Assembly: GCA_934486705.1 (NCBI GenBank) | Contig: CAKSQS010000008.1 | Coordinates: 8,988 to 72,987 of the forward strand | Reading direction: 5' to 3' | DNA: 64,000 nucleotides | From: an uncultured Eubacteriales bacterium | Lineage (GTDB): Bacteria; Bacillota; Clostridia; Oscillospirales; Acutalibacteraceae | In this document: positions 54,729 through 62,724 of the stretch, one piece after another | Layout of the letters: every line of letters starts with the position of its first letter | Position numbering within the stretch: position 1 is the first letter of the stretch | Notes under the pieces: generated by a model | Told to the model about the DNA's origin: nothing | Seen by the model: only the letters and a program-made list of their open reading frames with translations | The model's database searches: none | Program-made: the position numbers and the translations under genes

Positions 54729-56340
54729 ATGATTATTCCGCGCCCGCAGAATATGCGGTTATTTGATGAAAAGATTAAAGTTAAGGGCTTAAATATTTGC
54801 GGCGACAATGCAGATTTTGCCGAAAGGTATTTAGCGTATTTTCTACCGATTTCCGTTACGCATAGCAGTGAAAATGTAAATGTTATGCTGAAATGCGAAT
54901 CGGGCTTTTCATTCGGCGGTTATAGGCTTATAACGGGCAGCCCGACCGAGATTTATTTTTCGGAAAAGGAGGGGCTTCGCAACGCGCTTTCAAGCCTTGT
55001 TCAGCTGATTATCAAAAAGGAAGGCGGATATTATATTACAAAAGCCGAAACAGAGGATTTTTCTTCCTGCCGTTATCGCTCGGTTATGATAGATTTGGCG
55101 CGCGGACTGCCGCCTATTGCGCGGCTTAAAGAGCATCTTACCTATTGCGCGGCTTAAAGAGGATCTTAAAAGACTGGCGCTTGCAAAATGCAATAATGTG
55201 CATTTTCACCTTATGGATGAAATGGGAATTTGCTTTGAATCGGATGTATACAATGGTACTGAAAATATACGCGGAACAAAGCCCTATACAAAGGAAGAAA
55301 TGCGGGATATAGTGGAATTTTGCCATATTCTCGGCATTAAGGTGTTGCCTGAAATCGAGATACCGGCGCATGCGGGCTTTTTGCTTAATATTCGTCCCGA
55401 GCTAAAATGCAAAACGGAGATAGAAAATCAAAGCGTTTGGACCGTATGCGCGGGGAACGGTAAAATATATGAATTTTATGATGCGCTTATAGCCGAAATT
55501 GCGTCAATTTTCCCCGATGAATACATACACATAGGCGGCGATGTGCTTTATTTCGGCGATTTTCCCGAATAGAACGATTTTTGCCACTGGGAGGAGTGCA
55601 GAACCTGTCGCTCGGTTATGGAAAAAAACGCTATGCGGGATAAATGGGATATGTATAACTATATGGTGACGAAAATGCACGGAATAGTAAAAAAGCACGG
55701 CAAAAAAATGATGATGTGGAGCGATCAGATCGATTTGAACCGACCGATAGCCGTGCCGCGCGACATTGTTATGGAATTTTGGCGCGTGTCCGATAAAAAC
55801 CGCGGGCCGCGTGAGGGCTGCACATACGAGCGCCTTACCGAGAATTTCAGCGTTATTAATGCCTATTATTTTATGAATTATATTGACTGTGAAAATTACG
55901 TAAGCCCCGAAAAGGCAAGCACATACAATTTTCTTGAATACCCCGAAACCAAGCACACCGAAAATGTTAGGGGCGGTGAGATCTGTGCCCGGGAGTACGG
56001 CAACCCTGCGGTAGACCACTATGCATTTTCCTTTGCGTGCAGCACGGCGTTAATGCTTGACAAGCTGTGGAATACCGCCGATGTGCTTTATACCGCAGAT
56101 TACCGCCGCGCGCTGACAAGGCTTGTTTTGGGCTGCGATACACCCGATAATTATGATATGACCGAGCTTTTCGGCAGTGTAATACCGCCGAGGACAAGCG
56201 GAAAGAAAACATATCTTGATAAGGGCGCAGAGCCGAACGCGGAATTTTACCCGCGGCATAAAAAGGCGCTTTTGCAGATTAAAAACACATACAGTCCCGA
56301 ATATCTTAAAAAGCTTACCGAAAGCATAGAGGAGCAGTAA
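54729..56340 (+). pseudogene. GH20 beta-N-acetylhexosaminidase-like, broken
   Basis: Read piecewise, it encodes a full GH20-type protein: YRSVMIDLARGLPPIARLKE, CNNVHFHLMDEMGICFES, KVLPEIEIPAHAGF, IHIGGD, then KMMMWSDQIDL and the C-terminal region. Breaks: a 28-bp tandem duplication (55113-55168) shifts the frame, and an in-frame TAG at 55570-55572 follows. In the catalytic HIGGDE motif the Glu is Val (codon 55543-55545), so even a repaired protein would lack the general acid. The neighbours on both sides are intact and directly abutting. AGGAGG precedes the ATG. Confidence 0.85.
55113..55168 (+). repeat. 28-bp tandem duplication inside GH20 pseudogene
   Basis: Copy 1 is 55113-55140 and copy 2 is 55141-55168; they differ at one base (C at 55134, G at 55162). 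The 28-bp length, not a multiple of three, breaks the GH20 frame. The duplication looks recent, and removing one copy joins the two halves of the reading frame exactly. Confidence 0.9.
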
Positions 56341-56341
56341 A

Positions 56342-58306
56342 ATGTATAAGGTATATATCCCGTTAATGGGGAAAATCCGCACCGAAAAATCGTGGCAGAA
56401 AACAATAGCCGAACTTAAAAGAGCAAAACCAGACAGGGTGTATATTGTTTATTACCGAACGCTTGAAAACGCCGAGGCAAAGAAAAATGCGCGTGAAGTC
56501 TTTAAAAACAATAAGGATATATTGGAAAACGCGGGCTTTAAAACGGGCGCGTGGTTTTGCCCCACAATAGGCTACGGCTCGCCTTCTCCCGGGGATAACG
56601 GAGCAGAAAAGCATTACAGAAAAATAGTGGGCGCCGCGGGCGGTGAAACCCATGCTTTTTGCCCGCTGGACGAGAATTTCCGTAAGGATTTATGCGATGA
56701 ATTTAAAGGGCTTGCCGAAATGGGTGCAGACACAATTTTGCTTGAGGATGATTTTACCCTGACGGGCGGAAAGCTGTGGATAGATAACCCCGGCTGCCTT
56801 TGTGATGAGCATTTAAGGCTTTTAAGCGAGCGCTTAGGCGAGAATGTCACGCGGGATAAGCTTTTGCCGTATCTTATAGCGGGAAAAAGCAATAAATACC
56901 GTAAAGAGTATCTGAAACTTATGGGCGAAACGCTTTTGAAAATTGCGGGAGATATTGAAAAGGCGGTGCACTCTGTTTCACCCGATACAAGAATAGGTTT
57001 TTCTTCAAATTCGGCTTCATATCATTTAGAGGGCGCGTCTGCGTTTCAAATTGCCGAGACCCTTGCGGGCAAAAACAAGCCGTTTGTAAGACTCACGGCA
57101 GCGCCGTATTGGAAAAACGGTCCGTCGCTCAACTCTACAATAGAAACCGCGCGTATGCAGGGCGCTTGGTTTACCGAGCGTGGAGCAGACGTTATGACCG
57201 AGGGCGATACCTACCCGCGTCCGCGCTTTCTTGTTTCTGCGGCAGAGCTTGAAATGTACGATATGCTTTTGCGAGCGGACGGCAACTCGACAGGCATACT
57301 TAAATATATGCTCGACTATAACTCCCTTGCGGATTATGAAACGGGATATGTGGATTTTCACACCGAAAACGCGGAGCTTTACGAAGAAATAGCAAAGCGC
57401 TTTAAGGGTGAAAACGCGGGGCTGAGGGTTCTTGAATACCCACATAATACGGGACTTATGGATTTCGATGATTCGTTTGATTATTTCGGACTTGCCGACC
57501 ACGGCACACTGCCGCTTATAAGCCAGTGGTTTGTAACCGATAATTCGCTGCCGACAACCTACGGGAAAACAGATGGCGCAGTGCTTGTTTTCGGAACGAA
57601 CGCGCAGCTTGTGACCGACGAGGATTTAAAGCAGGGGCTTATACTTGACGTTAAGGCGGCAAGGATATTGAGCGATAAGGGCATAGACGTGGGCTTTTTG
57701 AAAATTGAGAGCGCACCTAAGCCCGCAGGTGAATATTTCTTTTCGGAGGATGACAGCACCGTAGCCTCAACCGAGCGTGAGGGCGGGTATTTTAAGTTTA
57801 CTCTTAAAGATAATGCGCGTGTTTTAAGCCGATTTTATCGTGCGGGGGAGACGCTTGCGGTCGTTCCCGATTATTCCGAAAAGCTTGAGTCTTTTCCTGC
57901 TTGCTACCTTTATGAAAACGCGGACGGTCAGCGATTTATGGTTTACACCTTTGCCCCGACTTTTGTTAAAACAAAGTCCGAGTGGCATAACGGTATTTTC
58001 AGAAATTATTACCGCCAAAAGCAGCTTATAAACGGCTACGAATGGCTTTGCGGGAAGCCGCTGCCCGCGGTTTGCGAAAAGCACCCGCACCTTTATATCC
58101 TCTGCAAGCGCGAGGGGGAAAAGCTGCATATCGGTCTTTTTAACCTTTCAAAGGATAAAATTAAAAACCCCGAGGTGACGGCGGATAAGGCGTATACAGA
58201 GCTTGATTGCTTTAACTGCAAGGGCAGCATAAACGGCAGAAAGATACGGCTTGATACAGTGCTGCAGCCGTATTCGGCTTTGTTTTTAACGGTTAAAGCA
58301 ATTTGA
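56342..58306 (+). CDS. Unassigned TIM-barrel glycosidase-like protein
   Basis: 654 residues, no signal peptide. N-terminal half has strand/helix alternation of a TIM barrel: VYIPLMGKIRTEKSWQKTI, ADTILLEDDFTL, TRIGFSSNSASY, FVRLTAAPYWKNGPSLN, ERGADVMTEGDTYPRPRF. The Glu-Asp pair in LLEDD and Glu in TEGDTYPR are candidate catalytic residues. The middle (about 415-470) resembles the trimerisation domain of GH42-type enzymes, followed by a C-terminal beta domain. It is probably a relative of the GH42 superfamily, but I cannot name a family. Start follows GAGGAG, 1 bp after the GH20 pseudogene end. Confidence 0.6.
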   Translation: MYKVYIPLMGKIRTEKSWQKTIAELKRAKPDRVYIVYYRTLENAEAKKNAREVFKNNKDILENAGFKTGAWFCPTIGYGSPSPGDNGAEKHYRKIVGAAGGETHAFCPLDENFRKDLCDEFKGLAEMGADTILLEDDFTLTGGKLWIDNPGCLCDEHLRLLSERLGENVTRDKLLPYLIAGKSNKYRKEYLKLMGETLLKIAGDIEKAVHSVSPDTRIGFSSNSASYHLEGASAFQIAETLAGKNKPFVRLTAAPYWKNGPSLNSTIETARMQGAWFTERGADVMTEGDTYPRPRFLVSAAELEMYDMLLRADGNSTGILKYMLDYNSLADYETGYVDFHTENAELYEEIAKRFKGENAGLRVLEYPHNTGLMDFDDSFDYFGLADHGTLPLISQWFVTDNSLPTTYGKTDGAVLVFGTNAQLVTDEDLKQGLILDVKAARILSDKGIDVGFLKIESAPKPAGEYFFSEDDSTVASTEREGGYFKFTLKDNARVLSRFYRAGETLAVVPDYSEKLESFPACYLYENADGQRFMVYTFAPTFVKTKSEWHNGIFRNYYRQKQLINGYEWLCGKPLPAVCEKHPHLYILCKREGEKLHIGLFNLSKDKIKNPEVTADKAYTELDCFNCKGSINGRKIRLDTVLQPYSALFLTVKAI

Positions 58307-58359
58307 AAATAATTAAGAAATTTCATATTTAGGTGTGTTATATGATTTTAAGCTTTGAT

Positions 58360-58883
58360 ATACGAGCGCTTATCACGCGATGACGATGTGAAAGGTGAAA
58401 GCAACAGCATCTCAAACATGTGCTCCTTGTTGATAACATACCCGATAGACATCGTGCCACCGTTAAAGCGACATTTCAAGGCATTCTCTGTATGACCCTT
58501 GTGACCTTTTCGGCAAGTTCTGCGGAGTAGTATTCAGCCATACCTTCCAGTACAGATTCGAGCAATATACCCTCCGAACCGGCAGGAATATTTTCGGTGG
58601 CTGAGATCACTTTGACACCATTCTTTTTAATAGCATTTTTTTAACGAGCTGAGTCATAGCGATTTCTTGCAAAACTGTCAAGTTTCCAAACAATGATTGT
58701 ATCAGACTTCTTCTTTGAACTGTCTTTAATCATTTTCTGGAATTGCGGTCGGTTGTCTGTTTTGGCAGATAACGCTCTGTCAATGTAGGTATCAATTACG
58801 GAAATACCTTGTCTTTCCGCAAACGCCATACACTCACGAAGCTGACCGTCCGAGGAATATCTTGCATAAATTACCGCTGTCAT
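58360..58883 (-). pseudogene. Serine recombinase (resolvase/invertase N-terminal domain), broken
   Basis: From the ATG at 58883 with AGGAGGTG upstream: TAVIYARYSSDGQLREC, TYIDRALSAKTDNRPQF, KLDSFARNRYDSAR, the catalytic domain of large serine recombinases, with the nucleophile Ser in RYSS. A TAA follows after 80 codons; further along the same frame NGVKVISATENIPAGSEGIL and MAEYYSAELAEKV appear, and in another frame ENALKCRFNGGTMSIGY. At least one stop and one frameshift, and the DNA-binding C-terminus is missing. It is a relic of an integrated mobile element. Confidence 0.85.
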
Positions 58884-58900
58884 TTGCCGTTCACCTCCTG

Positions 58901-59026
58901 TCAATATTCATTTTTCTTTTGTAATATAGTTTTATCACGCACTTTCATTTGTTCTGCTTTTGTAGCACCTAACTCAAGCAACGTACTTAACTGCTTGACT
59001 TGTTGCCTTTTTCCTTTGCCTGTCAT
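58901..59026 (-). CDS. 41-residue protein upstream of the recombinase
   Basis: ATG at 59026 behind AAGGTGGAG; sequence begins MTGKGKRQQVKQLSTLLE and ends KKNEY, basic and helical. The stop is 17 bp before the recombinase start, so both were one transcript. Small basic ORFs in this place are typical of mobile elements with serine recombinases; the function is not known. Confidence 0.5.
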   Translation of the reverse strand: MTGKGKRQQVKQLSTLLELGATKAEQMKVRDKTILQKKNEY

Positions 59027-59126
59027 AAACTCCACCTTTCTGTTTTCAAGAATGCCGGAGTTAATATAAAAAGCCGGAGATATTTTGGCAAGTAAAAATG
59101 TTTCTGCATATAATTAAAGATTAATT

Positions 59127-59167
59127 GTGCATTAGCTCTTGAGCTTATGCACATACTATGCTATAAT
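59127..59167 (+). promoter_or_regulatory. Promoter and palindromic operator of the Fic operon
   Basis: TTGAGC (59139-59144), 17-bp spacer, TATAAT (59162-59167). A 26-bp palindrome (59127-59152; half GTGCATTAGCTC, one mismatch) covers the -35 box. A repressor would block polymerase here; the C-terminal winged-helix-like tail of the Fic protein is the obvious candidate. Confidence 0.7.
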
Positions 59168-59192
59168 AATGTGCAGAAACGGAGGGCTAACT

Positions 59193-60239
59193 ATGAGAAA
59201 GTTTGATTATTCTTTTTTAAATAACGGACTGTTGCCGGCGAACCTGATCAATCTTACATCCGGTATTGCATCACTTAAAACAATGGCTGGCGTAAGAAAA
59301 GAAGAATATGCAAAAGTATTTACTGAATTGGAAGCAGTAGCAAAAGTGCAATCGGTTAAGAGTTCCAATGCTATCGAGGGTATCGTTACCAGCGATGAGC
59401 GTATTGCTGCCATTGTGAATCAAGACAGTGCCCCATTAAACCATACAGAGGGTGAAATTGCAGGTTATAGGGATGCTCTAAATGCAATTCACTTACACTA
59501 CGATACTTTAGATCTGCGGCAAAGCGATATTTTGAGACTTCACGAAACGATGATGCAGATTGCCGGATATGAGTACGGTGGTCAGTATAAAACGGGCGAT
59601 AATTATATCATTGAGGAAGACAAGGACGGCAACAAAAAGGTCCGATTTAAGCCCACAGCGGTCTCTGAGGTAAAAGCGGCTATGGAACAGTTGATACTTG
59701 CCTATATGGAAGCTCGCAATAATGCGAACATTAATCAGCTTCTGCTGATTCCATGCGTTGTACTTGACTTCCTTTGCATTCACCCTTTCCGGGATGGAAA
59801 CGGCAGAATGTCACGTCTTTTATCTTTGCTTTTGCTTTATAAAAACGGCTATGATGCAGGAAAGTATGTTTCCTTCGAGGAGCAGATAAACAACTATAAA
59901 GCATACTATTATGAAGCATTGCGTGCATCCTCTATCGGCTGGCACGAAAACCGGAACTCTTATATTCCCTTTATCGAGAACTTCCTCTCCACGCTCTATA
60001 TGTGCTACAAAGAATTGGACAAGCGTTTTGCCGTAGTCCACGGCAAGAAGATCACAAAGACGGCAAGAATTGAGGCAACTGTTCTCAATAGTTTAGTACC
60101 GATTTCTAAGGCGGATATTTGCAGTATCCTTCCGGATGTCAGTCCTACAACCGTTGAAGCAGTGTTGAGCAAAATGGTAAGAGATGAACAAATCAAGAAA
60201 ATCGGTCAATCCAGAATGACAAGGTATATTAAAGCGTAG
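59193..60239 (+). CDS. Fic-family protein (AMPylase-type)
   Basis: 348 residues. Start at 59193 after CGGAGGG; an upstream in-frame start at 59139 lies inside the promoter. The Fic core motif HPFRDGNGR is intact (His 197 to Arg 205), with the flap region GQYKTGDNYI ahead. An N-terminal inhibitory helix SSNAIEG (57-63; Glu 62) is in cis, the class II arrangement, so activity is probably autoinhibited. The C-terminal ~75 residues (ISKADICSILPDVSPTTVEA, QIKKIGQSRMTRYI) look like a winged helix, consistent with autoregulation through the palindrome. It transfers AMP or another nucleotide to a protein target. The next gene starts 14 bp later, so the two form an operon. Confidence 0.9.
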   Translation: MRKFDYSFLNNGLLPANLINLTSGIASLKTMAGVRKEEYAKVFTELEAVAKVQSVKSSNAIEGIVTSDERIAAIVNQDSAPLNHTEGEIAGYRDALNAIHLHYDTLDLRQSDILRLHETMMQIAGYEYGGQYKTGDNYIIEEDKDGNKKVRFKPTAVSEVKAAMEQLILAYMEARNNANINQLLLIPCVVLDFLCIHPFRDGNGRMSRLLSLLLLYKNGYDAGKYVSFEEQINNYKAYYYEALRASSIGWHENRNSYIPFIENFLSTLYMCYKELDKRFAVVHGKKITKTARIEATVLNSLVPISKADICSILPDVSPTTVEAVLSKMVRDEQIKKIGQSRMTRYIKA

Positions 60240-60253
60240 AAAGAGGCGTAAAT

Positions 60254-61849
60254 ATGAAAGCAAATAAATTAAGATCGCATCAAGTAAAAGCAATAGATGC
60301 TATTCAAGCAGCTTTGGAAAACGGTCAAAAACATATAGTTGTTGAAATGGCAACAGGGAGCGGCAAAGAAGTAGTTTTAGCCAAAACAGTAGAACTGCTG
60401 CAGAAGCATAAGACAGTAAGAATTCTTGTTATTACTAATAGGACAGAGTTAAAGAAACAGTTGGAAGACAATATCTTCGATAAGTATCAGGAGTTTGTGC
60501 TAATCGATAAAGACAGGGTTAAAGTAACAACAGAACAAAGGGTATTGCGTCATACAGTCGAAAATTCAAACGAGTATCAGTTTATAATTTTTGATGAGAC
60601 AGATATAACCGAATCTATTTATAAAATACTCAATTGTAGAGATAAGACAGTTGTAGTTTTTTCTGCAAAATATGCGAGAAGCCCTCATAAGCTTTTTACA
60701 TCTGATAATATTGTATTTTCGTATAGTTACAAAGATGCGGTAAAAGACGAAATAATAACTCCCGCAATGGATTCTCAAGCATTCGGTCCTGCCGTTGAAT
60801 TGTTTACTAAACGCTTATTAGAACAATTTGAATGTGTTCCTGTTCAGTTTTATTCCCACACTCAAGACTACAGTTGGGATTTGGTTGTAGAAAAACACGA
60901 ATATAAAATATGGGTAGAATGTAAAACGTATAAAAGTCAGGTTGTTTCTCCGTCTGCTGCCAATTCTTTATTAAGCAACATTGTATTTCGCAAAACGAAG
61001 CAGAACATTTCTGAGAGAGATGTAGTGTTGCTTGTAGTTTTTAGTAAAATTCCCAGTTTTCAAAAAAATGAAATATTTAGGAGATATAGAATAATTGTTT
61101 GGGATATTGAGAATCTGGTATTCTATAGTAAAGATGATCCCAATTTGCTTAAACAACTATCTCAAATCACCTATTTCCCAATTGACTACATTGAAGGACA
61201 GCCTTTTGGCGAAAAAGAACTTACAGAGATATCTTCCAAATCCGTGGAAGACAAGATTTTAGAAGAAAGAATTATTGAAGCGGCAGAAAAAGAAGCGGAT
61301 AAGACCACCGAGCTTATTCAACGATTAAACGAGTGCAAGCCGGGCAAAAAACATTCAGGTGAATACGAAAAGATTTGTGAAGAAATATTACGAACACTCT
61401 TTGAAGTGAATTATTTCAACAAGTTAAGAAATCAGTATAAAACAAAAGATGAGCATTTCAGAATGGATTTGATTGGTTCCTTGAAGATAAATCAGACCAA
61501 TGAGGACAGTATGCATCCGTTTTGGCAAATGCTGGTGCAGCATTATAATTCTCACTTTGTTGTTTTTGAGTTTAAAAACTACTCAAAAGAAATTGATCAA
61601 AATCTGATTTATATTACTGAAAAGTACTTGTTCGATGCCGCTTTAAGAAATGTTGCTATCATCATATCCCGTAAAGGTTTTTCAAAGTCCGCCAAGTTCG
61701 CAGCCGAAGGCTGCTTAAAAGAACATGGCAAATTGATTCTTGACATTACCAACGAAGATTTGACTAAAATGCTTGAACTAAGAAGTGATCAAGCGGCAGA
61801 TTATCTTTTGGATAAACTGGAAGAGTTCTTAATGGGGATAAGCAAATGA
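60254..61849 (+). CDS. SF2-ATPase half fused to two PD-(D/E)XK-type nuclease domains
   Basis: 531 residues. N-terminal helicase/restriction-type ATPase domain (1-175): Walker A ATGSGKE (33-39, the usual Thr is Glu), Walker B FDETD (Asp 114). The second RecA-like domain of helicases is absent. Next comes an Mrr-like region with Asp 209 and Glu 222-Cys-Lys 224 (WDLV, then VECK), and a second one after a charged helix: Asp 405 (RMDL) and Glu 439-Phe-Lys 441 (FEFK). Both fit PD-(D/E)XK nuclease active sites. Probable role: DNA cleavage in defence or element control, with the Fic partner; this is inference. GAGGCG precedes the ATG. Confidence 0.65.
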   Translation: MKANKLRSHQVKAIDAIQAALENGQKHIVVEMATGSGKEVVLAKTVELLQKHKTVRILVITNRTELKKQLEDNIFDKYQEFVLIDKDRVKVTTEQRVLRHTVENSNEYQFIIFDETDITESIYKILNCRDKTVVVFSAKYARSPHKLFTSDNIVFSYSYKDAVKDEIITPAMDSQAFGPAVELFTKRLLEQFECVPVQFYSHTQDYSWDLVVEKHEYKIWVECKTYKSQVVSPSAANSLLSNIVFRKTKQNISERDVVLLVVFSKIPSFQKNEIFRRYRIIVWDIENLVFYSKDDPNLLKQLSQITYFPIDYIEGQPFGEKELTEISSKSVEDKILEERIIEAAEKEADKTTELIQRLNECKPGKKHSGEYEKICEEILRTLFEVNYFNKLRNQYKTKDEHFRMDLIGSLKINQTNEDSMHPFWQMLVQHYNSHFVVFEFKNYSKEIDQNLIYITEKYLFDAALRNVAIIISRKGFSKSAKFAAEGCLKEHGKLILDITNEDLTKMLELRSDQAADYLLDKLEEFLMGISK

Positions 61850-61859
61850 GAGGAGTGAA

Positions 61860-61890
61860 TAGACAATACAATCAGGGTACAATGCTTTTT
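61860..61890 (+). repeat. Direct repeat, left copy
   Basis: TAGACAATACA(A/G)TCAGG-type sequence found again at 62536-62567 in the same orientation with one substitution and one indel. It begins 10 bp after the nuclease gene stop. The two copies bracket about 650 bp containing an integrase fragment, and could be attachment or element-end sites. Confidence 0.55.
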
Positions 61891-61893
61891 TGA

Positions 61894-62046
61894 AGAAACG
61901 GTGCAGTTATCGGCAACACCAAGAAATACGAGCTTACATATCAGTATTACCAGGAGGTAGTTGCGTGGCACAGTGATGTTATCAAAGTAATTACCAGGTT
62001 AAAAGCCATGCACGAAGAAAACTCAAAAAAAGGTATATCTTGCTGA
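61894..62046 (+). other. Gene fragment after the nuclease gene
   Basis: Open stretch without a start: NGAVIGNTKKYELTYQYYQ, then WHSDVIKVITRLKAMHEE, ending at a TGA. It looks like a C-terminal coding remnant of a lost gene. I do not recognise the family. Confidence 0.3.
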
Positions 62047-62061
62047 GCTTTCTGCTTTAAT

Positions 62062-62198
62062 CGAAACCGGTAGATTCTATTCGCAAATGCTTTAACGTCA
62101 CGAATATATTTTTCTACCGTTATCTTGCTCTTTTCCTCTAAGATAAGTTGTTCCTTAAATTCGGCAATCGTTTTTGCCGTAATAAATCGTCCATTCAT
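62062..62198 (-). pseudogene. Tyrosine recombinase N-terminal (SAM-like) fragment
   Basis: About 45 residues from ATG 62198: ITAKTIAEFKEQLILEEKS, then TVEKYIRDVKAFANR. This is the core-binding start of phage-type integrases. Beyond it the sequence runs into unrelated bases, so only the start of the gene is left. It fits the other recombination relics in the area. Confidence 0.6.
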
Positions 62199-62255
62199 TC
62201 TTTTGCTACCTCCGAGTATTTTTATTATTTTACCCGAAAGTTAAGAAAACAAAAA

Positions 62256-62289
62256 TTGTCGCTGTTTATTGTGGGAAAAACAGCGGCAA
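62256..62289 (-). terminator. Terminator-type hairpin, minus strand
   Basis: 12-bp stem (62256-62267 with 62278-62289, one G-U) and, on the minus strand, a TTTTTG-TTTT run after it. No minus gene is read into it now; it is likely left from a deleted gene. Confidence 0.5.
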
Positions 62290-62313
62290 TAATCAAATGT
62301 GCCGGCATAAAGT

Positions 62314-62361
62314 AAGCCCCGATGAGTTTCAGATTGTCTCTGTACTTATCGGGGCTTTTTG
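62314..62361 (+). terminator. Rho-independent terminator, plus strand
   Basis: Arms AAGCCCCGAT (62314-62323) and ATCGGGGCTT (62348-62357), perfect 10-bp stem with a 24-nt loop, then TTT. It ends the Fic-nuclease region transcript. Confidence 0.65.
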
Positions 62362-62611
62362 AAATGTTTTGCACATTTCGACATTCGATAATCATTTTAA
62401 TTACTGACTGTGAAAGCTTTACAAAGAGAGTAAAACCGAAATGACGGAAATAATAAATGTTAGCGGAGCAATAAAAAATTTGTTTGTACATTGCGGTAAA
62501 TCATATCATACTCAAATTTTTTTAGAATGATGGGTTAGACAATACAGTCAGGGTACAATAGCTTTTTCGGCTAAACGGATACATTGATAAAAGCAAACTC
62601 TTTGTTAGCGG
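62362..62611. other. Gene-free stretch after the mobile region
   Basis: AT-rich, no ORF with a start site that looks real. The only notable item is the right copy of the direct repeat at 62536-62567. Confidence 0.4.
62536..62567 (+). repeat. Direct repeat, right copy
   Basis: Second copy of the repeat at 61860-61890 (32 nt, one extra A before GCTTTTT). It marks the right edge of the region with recombinase and nuclease genes, just before the sugar-type promoter. Confidence 0.55.
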
Positions 62612-62656
62612 AATATCACAATAGTTAAAGAAAAAACGAAAAAAATGTGATAAAAT
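62612..62656 (+). promoter_or_regulatory. Promoter with shared upstream motif (AraC gene)
   Basis: AATATCACAATAGTTAA at 62612-62628 and TAAAAT at 62651-62656. The same motif with one extra T stands at 63673-63690, with the -10 box at the identical distance (39 bp from motif start). No good -35 box is present, as expected for an activator-dependent promoter. Confidence 0.6.
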
Positions 62657-62724
62657 CAAATGGATTTATATTGTATTTGGCTGAAGCGAGTCGGAAGATT
62701 GGCTGAAAAAAACAGGAGGATGTT

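Noticed and set aside
40159..55572. Stop-codon recoding (TAA at 40159, TAG at 40929 and 55570 read as sense)
   Set aside because: Different stop codons are involved, the second and third genes also carry deletions, frameshifts or a lost catalytic residue, and intact neighbours use the same stops as normal ends.
62225..62491. Minus-strand ORF of 88 codons
   Set aside because: Runs through two hairpins and has no ribosome binding site; likely non-coding relic DNA.
61860..62567. Insertion sequence with terminal repeats
   Set aside because: The bracketing repeats are direct, not inverted, and no transposase gene lies between them; kept only as possible attachment or duplication relic.
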